DNA of 7,675 nt from positions 6,953,520 through 6,961,194 of the forward strand of contig CP070627.1 of NCBI GenBank assembly GCA_020355945.1. Reading direction: 5' to 3'. Each line of letters starts with the position of its first letter. The first letter of the stretch is position 1. This DNA comes from Candidatus Aminicenantota bacterium. Its GTDB lineage: Bacteria; Acidobacteriota; Aminicenantia; UBA2199. This document shows, piece after piece, positions 1 through 4,981 of the stretch. The translations under genes and the position numbers were made by a program. The notes beneath the pieces were generated by a model. It did not search any database. It was given only the letters and a program-made list of their open reading frames with translations, and was not told where the DNA came from.

Positions 1-68
1 AACTGTATCAATTAATTGAAAATGAAGAGACAGAAGAATGGGAACTTCATATCACTGATATAAAGTGA
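1..68 (+). CDS. Possible 3' end of an upstream gene (partial)
   Basis: A reading frame is open from the left edge (first full codon at position 3) to a TGA at 66-68. It encodes 21 visible residues, acidic and rich in Glu, ending in HITDIK. The other two plus-strand frames hit stops within the first 18 bases. The fragment ends 10 bases before the TTG start of the SPL-like gene, spacing typical of an operon. It is too short to assign to any family, and an open frame of this length can occur by chance. Confidence 0.3.
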   Translation, partial: LYQLIENEETEEWELHITDIK

Positions 69-78
69 ATTTGCAATA

Positions 79-1026
79 TTGCCAGGGAATTGGTACTATT
101 TTTCGATGATAAAATTTGAGACGCAAATCGGTCAATTTATCAAGCACTGCCCCTGCACACCGGACGTGGTCTCCTGCGGTTACTACAACATGAACCTTCA
201 TACCGGCTGCCCTTACTGCTGCTCCTATTGTATCCTGCAAGCTTACCTGGAAACCAAAGAACCCATTTATTTTACCAATTTTGAAGACATGGAAAGAGAA
301 TTGGTGGAGGCCTCCCAAACCTTTAAATATTTAAGAATCGGTACAGGTGAGCTGTCTGATTCCCTGGCATTGGACCCCCAAACCAATTACTCACAAAAAA
401 TCCTGGCTGTCTTTGAAAAATTCCCCGAAATCCTGTTTGAATTCAAAACCAAATCCACCCATGTTGATAATATCTTAAATTACCCGAAAAAATTAAAAAA
501 TATTGTCATGGCCTGGTCATTAAATCCCGGGGAAGTGATAGAAAGAGAAGAACTTTTAACCCCTGATCTTTTTTCCCGGTTAAAAGCCATTGAAAAAGTC
601 CAACAGCAGGGGTATAAAATCGCCATTCATTTTGACCCGATTGTTTTTTTTAAAGGGTGGAAAACCGCATACCTGGATTTAATTAAAGCAATTTCTCAAA
701 TAATCGATCCGTCACGCCTGGCCTGGTGGAGCCTGGGAGCTCTGCGATTTCCTTATACCTTAAGAGAATATATTTTTAAACATCGGGACTCGCGCCTCTT
801 TGAGGGAGAATTAATCAAAGGCCACGATGGGAAATATAGATATTTTAAGCCACTGCGCCTGGAATTGTTTCACTATACCAAACAAAAAATCAGGTCCATT
901 ATTTCACAAGAGGTTCCCCTCTACCTGTGCATGGAAGATAAAGAAGTCTGGCAAGAAATACTGCCCCATTTACTCCCGGAAGAAGCAGCCGTCAATAAAT
1001 ACCTTTACAAATCCGCCCGGAAGTAA
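79..1026 (+). CDS. Radical SAM protein, spore photoproduct lyase (SPL) family
   Basis: This 315-residue protein resembles the spore photoproduct lyase branch of radical SAM enzymes. True SPL reverses the thymine dimer of UV-damaged spore DNA. Many homologues occur in bacteria that do not sporulate, where the substrate is unknown. Visible directly: Cys44, Cys48 and Cys51 form the CxxxCxxC cluster motif (GCPYCCSYC), which should bind a 4Fe-4S cluster and SAM. The motif GTGELSDSLALD follows at residues 88-99, then the FEFKTKS strand near 120-126, the AWSLNP segment near 145-150, and GYKIAIHFDPIV near 178-189, all in the order expected for this family. Four further cysteines lie near the cluster (Cys24, Cys26, Cys33 and Cys47). 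The start is uncertain: TTG at 79 is the longest choice and ATG at 106 would remove nine residues. Neither has a clear ribosome binding site, and an in-frame stop at 61-63 limits extension. The SPL-type fold is fairly sure; DNA repair activity is not established. Confidence 0.85.
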   Translation: MPGNWYYFSMIKFETQIGQFIKHCPCTPDVVSCGYYNMNLHTGCPYCCSYCILQAYLETKEPIYFTNFEDMERELVEASQTFKYLRIGTGELSDSLALDPQTNYSQKILAVFEKFPEILFEFKTKSTHVDNILNYPKKLKNIVMAWSLNPGEVIEREELLTPDLFSRLKAIEKVQQQGYKIAIHFDPIVFFKGWKTAYLDLIKAISQIIDPSRLAWWSLGALRFPYTLREYIFKHRDSRLFEGELIKGHDGKYRYFKPLRLELFHYTKQKIRSIISQEVPLYLCMEDKEVWQEILPHLLPEEAAVNKYLYKSARK

Positions 1027-1055
1027 TTTAATGCCTCCAGGGGGCGGAGAGCATT

Positions 1056-1076
1056 GCGCATGGCGCATGGCGCATA
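1056..1076. repeat. Three tandem copies of a 7-bp unit
   Basis: The unit GCGCATG occurs three times head to tail; the third copy ends in A instead of G. It lies just downstream of the SPL-like gene stop codon. Such short arrays can arise by slippage and may vary in copy number between strains. Nothing here shows a function. Confidence 0.8.
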
Positions 1077-1084
1077 TCGTATGG

Positions 1085-1100
1085 GGCAAAGCACTTTGCC
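1085..1100. repeat. Perfect 7-bp hairpin
   Basis: GGCAAAG and CTTTGCC are separated by only CA. The right arm is followed by ATTTTAGG, a weak T-rich stretch, so it could act as a modest terminator for the SPL-like gene. It could equally be part of an intergenic repeat element. Confidence 0.55.
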
Positions 1101-1110
1101 ATTTTAGGCT

Positions 1111-1125
1111 CCCCTCGCCGAGGGG
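1111..1125. repeat. Perfect 6-bp GC-rich hairpin
   Basis: CCCCTC and GAGGGG flank a GCC loop. The right arm overlaps a 10-bp palindrome, AGGGGCCCCT, at 1121-1130, so two alternative pairings are possible. No T run follows on the plus strand, which argues against a classical terminator. Confidence 0.5.
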
Positions 1126-1161
1126 CCCCTGAACCCGTGAAACATCCACAAAAGCTTTTGT
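1126..1161 (-). repeat. Dispersed intergenic repeat, copy 1
   Basis: Read on the minus strand this stretch is CAAAAGCTTTTG, one base, GGA, a 7-base spacer, CGGGT, then TCA and GGGG. The same order recurs on the minus strand at 4941-4974, with a 6-base spacer and about 25 identical bases. The first part is a perfect palindrome that extends to 14 bp here (1148-1161). Both copies sit downstream of a plus-strand gene, which suggests a mobile or multicopy intergenic element. Two copies in one window is suggestive rather than proof. Confidence 0.6.
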
Positions 1162-1175
1162 TTAAGGTAAAAAAC

Positions 1176-1204
1176 TTGAATTTTGTTTTCAGTTGTTGTA
1201 GTAT
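1176..1204 (+). promoter_or_regulatory. Possible promoter for the small membrane protein gene
   Basis: A -35-like TTGAAT at 1176-1181 and a -10-like TAGTAT at 1199-1204 are 17 bases apart, each matching four of six positions of the sigma-70 consensus. The spacing and position fit a transcript for the gene at 1263. In AT-rich DNA such matches arise by chance, so this is tentative. Confidence 0.3.
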
Positions 1205-1211
1205 TTAAACT

Positions 1212-1229
1212 TACCGGGAATACCGGGAA
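1212..1229. repeat. Tandem 9-bp duplication in the leader of the small gene
   Basis: TACCGGGAA occurs twice without a gap, between the possible promoter and the ribosome binding site at 1247-1253. Adjacent copies in this position could form a protein-binding site or a leader RNA element, but they may also be a simple duplication. Confidence 0.6.
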
Positions 1230-1262
1230 CACTGGCGATGTTTTATAAGGAGGAAAAATACC

Positions 1263-1430
1263 ATGATTACAGTGATTTGGATTATAATTTTAATCCTGCT
1301 TTTTTGGATTCTTTATTGGATTGGTGGATTATATTACACAATAAGAAAAGGCATGAATGAAATAATAAAAGGATTGGCAACGATAGATGAAAGACTGCAA
1401 CGAATTGAGAATATAAAAAGTAAAAAATAA
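1263..1430 (+). CDS. Small single-pass membrane protein (55 aa)
   Basis: An ATG at 1263 opens a 55-codon frame ending in TAA at 1428-1430. A full AAGGAGG at 1247-1253 lies 9 bases before it, the best ribosome binding site in the window and the main reason to accept so short a gene. Residues 4-25 are almost wholly Ile, Leu, Val, Trp, Phe, Tyr and Gly, giving one transmembrane helix. After it comes an RKG turn, then a charged amphipathic stretch (NEIIKGLATIDERLQRIE) with hydrophobic residues spaced as in a short coiled coil, and a Lys-rich end. By the positive-inside rule the tail should face the cytoplasm. This layout is common among small membrane-anchored proteins that partner with other proteins. 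I do not recognise a family and assign no function. Confidence 0.7.
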   Translation: MITVIWIIILILLFWILYWIGGLYYTIRKGMNEIIKGLATIDERLQRIENIKSKK

Positions 1431-1457
1431 TATTGTAAAATAGCTAACAAATCAATG

Positions 1458-1497
1458 AACCGGATTTTGAAAACACTGCCTGTTTCCAAAACTGGTT
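1458..1497 (+). terminator. Imperfect hairpin after the small gene, possible terminator
   Basis: The arms 1458-1475 and 1481-1497 pair with one bulge, one mismatch and one G-T pair around a CTGCC loop. ATTTCTATTGTT follows. It lies 28 bases after the small gene's stop and before the possible deoB promoter, where a terminator would be expected. The T run is broken, so it would be weak. Confidence 0.35.
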
Positions 1498-1539
1498 ATT
1501 TCTATTGTTAGGCTGCTCAACAACATAATGGTCATGGGC

Positions 1540-1568
1540 TTTATTTTTTTTAGATAAACTGATATACT
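1540..1568 (+). promoter_or_regulatory. Possible extended -10 promoter for the deoB operon
   Basis: TATACT at 1563-1568 is preceded by TG plus one base (1560-1562), the extended -10 pattern, which can work with a poor -35. The T-rich TTTATT at 1540-1545 lies 17 bases upstream. Transcription from here would start near 1575, about 20 bases before the deoB start codon and just upstream of its ribosome binding site. Inferred from consensus only. Confidence 0.42.
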
Positions 1569-1597
1569 TAATACCCAGAAATTTTTGAGGCAAATTG

Positions 1598-2776
1598 ATG
1601 TTAAAGATAAATCGTGCGATAGTGATTGTATTGGATAGTGTAGGTGTGGGCTGGCTGCCGGATGCAGCAGATTTTGGAGATGAGGGAGCCAATACCCTGG
1701 TTCACATCGCAGGACATATGAACGGTTTAAAACTTCCCCATATGCAGCGTTTAGGCCTCGGGAATATCACTACTATTCAAGGCGTACCACCGGTTTCTTC
1801 TTCCCGGGCAACCTATGGAAAGATGATGGAAGCCTCCAGGAGCAAAGACACAATGGCAGGCCACTGGGAGATAATGGGCCTTATCGTGGATAAGCCGTTT
1901 CCAACATTTCCCCATGGATTTCCCGGAGAAATTGTCGATCAATTTTTAAAAGCTGCGGACGTTAAAAAGGTCCTGGGTAATAAAGCCGCTTCCGGTACGG
2001 TTATTATTGCTGAGCTAGGCGAAGAGCACATCAGGACGGGTTTTCCTATTCTTTACACCTCTGCTGACAGTGTATTTCAAATTGCTGCCCATGAAGAGGT
2101 GATCCCGTTAGATGAGCTCTATGATATGTGTGAACAAGCAAGAAAAGTGTGTGATGAATACCAGATCGGACGTGTGATTGCCAGGCCGTTTGTGGGCGAG
2201 AAAGGGAATTTTACCCGTACTGCCAACCGAAAAGATTTTCCTATGCTGCCGCCAGGAAAAACCGCCCTTGATGTATTAAAAGAAAACAATTTTCCTGTAA
2301 CCGGCATCGGGAAAATCGAGGATATTTTTGCCGGGCAAGGGATAAGTCGGGCCATTCATACCAAAAGTAATAACCATGGCATGGAATGCCTGATGAAAGA
2401 GTTATCCATCACTCAGAGAGGATTGATATTTATCAACCTGGTGGATTATGATATGTTGTATGGGCATCGTAATAATATCGAAGGGTATGCCAGGGCATTG
2501 GAGGAGTTTGATGTCCAGTTGGGAGAATTATTCCCGCGTCTGCGGGAGGATGATTTGCTTATCATTACCGCTGATCACGGCTGTGATCCCACGTTTCCGG
2601 GCACCGACCATACGCGGGAATATGTACCGATATTGGTGTATGCAAAACACCTGGAGCCTCGTGACCTGGGAACGCGGAAAGCCTTTACAGATATTGGCGT
2701 TACTATATTGGATTTGTTTGGCATTCCTCATTCGTTCCCTGGGACTAATTTTTTAAAAAACGGGGCAGGTGTTTAA
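1598..2776 (+). CDS. deoB: Phosphopentomutase
   Basis: DeoB interconverts ribose-1-phosphate or deoxyribose-1-phosphate and the 5-phosphate, linking nucleoside breakdown to the pentose phosphate pathway. It is a cytoplasmic alkaline-phosphatase-superfamily enzyme that uses two manganese ions. The protein has 392 residues from the ATG, close to the usual 390-410. Thr85 in KDTMAGHWE is the expected catalytic, phosphorylated residue. Expected metal ligands are Asp13, Asp157, Asp285, His290, Asp326, His327 and His338, all present in the right motifs (LDSVGVG, YTSADS, VDYDMLYGH, TADHGCD, GTDHTRE). The ATG at 1598 is preferred to the in-frame TTG at 1595 because TGAGG at 1586-1590 is 7 bases from it. 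Near residues 128-140 the sequence reads GNKAASGTVI, where I recall GNKPASGTEI as usual; this is a small local divergence. The next gene, punA, makes its substrate. Confidence 0.97.
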   Translation: MLKINRAIVIVLDSVGVGWLPDAADFGDEGANTLVHIAGHMNGLKLPHMQRLGLGNITTIQGVPPVSSSRATYGKMMEASRSKDTMAGHWEIMGLIVDKPFPTFPHGFPGEIVDQFLKAADVKKVLGNKAASGTVIIAELGEEHIRTGFPILYTSADSVFQIAAHEEVIPLDELYDMCEQARKVCDEYQIGRVIARPFVGEKGNFTRTANRKDFPMLPPGKTALDVLKENNFPVTGIGKIEDIFAGQGISRAIHTKSNNHGMECLMKELSITQRGLIFINLVDYDMLYGHRNNIEGYARALEEFDVQLGELFPRLREDDLLIITADHGCDPTFPGTDHTREYVPILVYAKHLEPRDLGTRKAFTDIGVTILDLFGIPHSFPGTNFLKNGAGV

Positions 2777-2778
2777 TA

Positions 2779-2824
2779 AAAAGTTTTTGGAAGTCCAGAA
2801 ACCTTTTTTCAAAAAGGTTTCTGG
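2779..2824 (+). repeat. Long intercistronic hairpin between deoB and punA
   Basis: Two perfect 14-base arms, 2795-2808 and 2811-2824, are separated by TC. The top of the hairpin is A/T-only and the base is CCAGAAACC. A preceding AAAAGTTTTTGG (2779-2790) resembles the head of the palindromic repeats at 1126-1161 and 4941-4974. After the hairpin comes GCCGCCGGAGGC, which contains the punA ribosome binding site (GGAGG, 2830-2834). No T run follows, so termination is unlikely. RNA processing, message stability or control of punA translation are the reasonable options. Confidence 0.7.
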
Positions 2825-2839
2825 CCGCCGGAGGCTAAA

Positions 2840-3658
2840 ATGAAGACTTTTGATCAGATTGAGGAAGCAGTCAGATTTATTAAGCACCAGTATAAGTTAT
2901 CACCGGAAGTGGGTGTAGTGTTGGGTTCCGGTTTAGGGGAGTTTGCTGAGGCGGTTTCTGAGAAGACCGTTATTTCCTATGAAAGCATTCCGCATTTTAA
3001 AAAGGTCAGTGTGGTTGGGCATGCTGGTCGATTGGTATTAGGTAAGATTGAAAGTAAAATCATTGTGGTGATGCAGGGGCGTTATCATTTTTATGAGGGT
3101 CATGATATTGCTGAGGTGGTGTTCCCGGTGAGGGTGTTGTGCAGGCTGGGCGTAAAAAAATTGTTATTGACCAATGCAGCGGGTGGTATTAACCCGATGT
3201 TGATACCTGGTGATTTGATGATCCTTCGGGATCATATCAACATGATGGGGGTCAACCCGTTGAAGGGTGAAAATGATGACCGCCTGGGCCCTCGATTCCC
3301 GGATATGAGTCATGTGTACGATGAAGCACTCATCGATATTATTGCAGAAGGTATGCAGTCTAGAGGAATGGGTGTGAAAAAAGGTGTTTATGCGGCATTA
3401 AGTGGGCCTTCTTATGAAACCCCGGCGGAGATCAAGATGCTTTCTGTACTGGGGGCCGATGCCGTAGGCATGTCAACAGTGCCGGAAGCGATTGCGGCTC
3501 GTCATATGGGGGCAGCAGTGGCGGGAATATCCTGCATCAGCAACCTGGCTGCCGGTATTTCCAAAACACCGTTGAGCCATAGAGAGGTCACAGAAACGGC
3601 GAATCGTGTTAAAGATCGTTTTATCAAACTCTTGACCACCATCATGGTAAAATTTTAA
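2840..3658 (+). CDS. punA: Purine nucleoside phosphorylase, trimeric (class II)
   Basis: This cytoplasmic enzyme splits purine (deoxy)ribonucleosides with phosphate, giving the free base and (deoxy)ribose-1-phosphate, which the neighbouring DeoB uses. The 272 residues match the usual length of the low-molecular-weight trimeric family rather than the hexameric DeoD type. Phosphate-site residues are Ser30 in GSGLG, His61 in GHAGR, and Arg81 and His83 in QGRYHFYEGH. Base and sugar contacts include LTNAAGG (110-116), Tyr192 and Glu193 in GPSYETPAE, Met211 in GMSTVPE, and Asn235 in CISNLAAG. Glu plus Asn at these two positions is the pattern of enzymes that prefer inosine and guanosine. GGAGG at 2830-2834, 5 bases before the ATG, fixes the start. 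The name could also be given as pnp; the function is not in doubt. Confidence 0.97.
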   Translation: MKTFDQIEEAVRFIKHQYKLSPEVGVVLGSGLGEFAEAVSEKTVISYESIPHFKKVSVVGHAGRLVLGKIESKIIVVMQGRYHFYEGHDIAEVVFPVRVLCRLGVKKLLLTNAAGGINPMLIPGDLMILRDHINMMGVNPLKGENDDRLGPRFPDMSHVYDEALIDIIAEGMQSRGMGVKKGVYAALSGPSYETPAEIKMLSVLGADAVGMSTVPEAIAARHMGAAVAGISCISNLAAGISKTPLSHREVTETANRVKDRFIKLLTTIMVKF

Positions 3659-3664
3659 AAAATG

Positions 3665-3682
3665 ACACGTATTACACGTATT
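3665..3682. repeat. Tandem 9-bp duplication before the alpha-oxoamine synthase gene
   Basis: ACACGTATT occurs twice without a gap between the punA stop codon and the ribosome binding site of the next gene. The 44-base spacer shows no hairpin terminator, so transcription may continue through it. Length and position resemble the TACCGGGAA pair at 1212-1229, but the sequences are unrelated. Confidence 0.6.
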
Positions 3683-3702
3683 ATATATAAGGAGAAAAAA
3701 CA

Positions 3703-4938
3703 ATGGATATCATGGAAAAGTGTTACCAGTTTTATTCCAAACCTGAGTTCGCTCAATCTTTAGGTTATCCCACCAATCCTCGCACGGCCCAGGCAATGGG
3801 GATTTATCCTTTCTTCATTCCTATCGAGGAATCCGAAGGAACCGAAGTGATGATTGATAATCGAAAATTGGTTATGATCGGGTCCAATAATTACCTGGGA
3901 TTAACCATGCATCCGAAGGTGAGGGAAGCAGCGATTGAAGCCATAAAAAAATATGGCACCGGTTGTACGGGGTCCCGGTTTCTCAATGGTACATTGGAGA
4001 TGCATATTGAACTGGAAGAGAAGCTGGCTAAATTTGTGGGCATGGAAAAAGCCATTGTTTTCAGCACCGGCTTTCAAACCAATTTGGGTACCATTACCGC
4101 TATTGTAGGCAAAGATGATGTCATTATATCGGATAAAGAGGTCCATGCCAGTATTATCGACGCTGTTAGCCTGGCAAAAGTTCAAAAAAGAACCGACTTA
4201 AGATTTTATAAACATAATGATATGCAATCCCTGGAAAATATTCTCAAACGATACTCCCGTGACCATGGGAAATTGGTGGTGGTGGATGGGGTGTTTAGTA
4301 TGGGTGGAGATATCGCTCTTTTGCCTGAAATCACCAAATTGTGCAAGAAATATAATTCCAGGCTAATGGTGGATGATGCCCATTCCATTGGTATATTGGG
4401 AGGAGGCAGAGGGACGGCGTTTCACTTTAATTGCGTAGCAGACGTGGATTTGACCATGGGAACCTTTAGTAAATCCTTTGCTTCTACCGGTGGGTTTATT
4501 GCCGGGAAAGAAGAAGTGATTCATTGGATCCAACATTTTGCCCGATCCTTTATTTTCAGCGCCAGCTTGACACCGGCTAATACGGCAACAGTATTGGCTG
4601 TGTTAGACATTATCGAAGAAGAACCCGAACGGGTGCAACGGGTAAATCAAATTGCTAAAACCATGAGAGATGAATTGAGAGCTTTAAATTTTAACATCGG
4701 TGATAGTCAAACTCCTATCATCCCCATCATTATTGGCGATCAATTCAAAACCATGCAAGCCTGGAAGTTTCTTTTTGAAGCCGGGGTCTACACCAATGTA
4801 GCGATCCCTCCGGCAGTTCCTCCTGATTTATCGTTACTGCGCACCAGTTATATGGCCAGTCATACCGAGGAACACCTGGATAAGGTTCTCAGTGTGCTTA
4901 AGCAGATGAAGGATAAGTTTGATGCAGCAGCGGGCTAA
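3703..4938 (+). CDS. PLP-dependent alpha-oxoamine synthase, serine palmitoyltransferase-like
   Basis: Enzymes of this family join an amino acid to an acyl-CoA or acyl-ACP with loss of CO2. Members include serine palmitoyltransferase (first step of sphingolipid synthesis), BioF, Kbl and ALA synthase. The protein has 411 residues. Visible landmarks are SNNYLGL (61-67), GTGCTGSRFLNGT (85-97), His148 in KEVHAS for stacking on PLP, Asp224 and His227 in VDDAHSIG, and Lys257 in GTFSKSFASTGGF as the Schiff-base lysine. The GTFSKS form is characteristic of bacterial serine palmitoyltransferases; Kbl and BioF usually read TLGKA-like. This supports, but does not prove, a sphingolipid or sulfonolipid role. 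No transmembrane segment is seen. AAGGAG at 3689-3694 is 8 bases before the ATG; a second ATG at 3712 is possible. It lies 44 bases after punA, probably in the same operon, although no ceramide synthase, reductase or acyl carrier protein gene is nearby. Confidence 0.9.
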   Translation: MDIMEKCYQFYSKPEFAQSLGYPTNPRTAQAMGIYPFFIPIEESEGTEVMIDNRKLVMIGSNNYLGLTMHPKVREAAIEAIKKYGTGCTGSRFLNGTLEMHIELEEKLAKFVGMEKAIVFSTGFQTNLGTITAIVGKDDVIISDKEVHASIIDAVSLAKVQKRTDLRFYKHNDMQSLENILKRYSRDHGKLVVVDGVFSMGGDIALLPEITKLCKKYNSRLMVDDAHSIGILGGGRGTAFHFNCVADVDLTMGTFSKSFASTGGFIAGKEEVIHWIQHFARSFIFSASLTPANTATVLAVLDIIEEEPERVQRVNQIAKTMRDELRALNFNIGDSQTPIIPIIIGDQFKTMQAWKFLFEAGVYTNVAIPPAVPPDLSLLRTSYMASHTEEHLDKVLSVLKQMKDKFDAAAG

Positions 4939-4940
4939 GT

Positions 4941-4974
4941 CCCCCGGACCCGCAGATCTCCGCAAAAGCTTTTG
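4941..4974 (-). repeat. Dispersed intergenic repeat, copy 2
   Basis: On the minus strand this reads CAAAAGCTTTTG, C, GGA, GATCTG, CGGGT, CCGGGGG, matching the copy at 1126-1161 in order and at about 25 bases. It fills most of the 43-base gap between the convergent alpha-oxoamine synthase and VWA-like genes and begins three bases after the former's stop codon. The palindrome at 4963-4974 is followed by ATTATTTT on the plus strand, so it could also serve as a weak terminator. Confidence 0.6.
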
Positions 4975-4981
4975 ATTATTT

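Larger units (their letters stand above)
1027..1262. other. Gene-free spacer rich in small repeats and hairpins
   Basis: No convincing coding frame lies between the SPL-like gene and the small membrane protein gene. An open frame at 827-1132 mostly overlaps the SPL-like gene in another frame, and its tail runs through repeats. In order the spacer holds a 7-bp sequence repeated three times, two perfect hairpins, a 14-bp palindrome belonging to a dispersed repeat, a possible promoter, a 9-bp tandem duplication and a strong ribosome binding site. The hairpins may stop transcription from the SPL-like gene, although none has a long T run behind it. Confidence 0.6.

Noticed and set aside
1056..1100. 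Short repeats considered as a CRISPR array
   Set aside because: The units are 7 bp with no spacers and there are no cas genes nearby.
827..1132. Open frame of 101 codons on the plus strand
   Set aside because: Two thirds overlap the SPL-like gene in another frame, and the rest is translated repeat sequence with no ribosome binding site.
1444..1692. Minus-strand open frame of 82 codons across the spacer and the deoB start
   Set aside because: It is antisense to well-supported deoB codons, covers the likely deoB promoter and shows no recognisable protein features.
2448..2756. Plus-strand open frame of 102 codons inside deoB
   Set aside because: It lies wholly within deoB, whose motifs at the same bases (metal ligands Asp326, His327 and His338) are intact.
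3703..4938. Assignment of the alpha-oxoamine synthase as BioF or Kbl
   Set aside because: The lysine motif GTFSKSFASTGGF fits the serine palmitoyltransferase type better, and no biotin or threonine-degradation genes are adjacent; it is not formally excluded.
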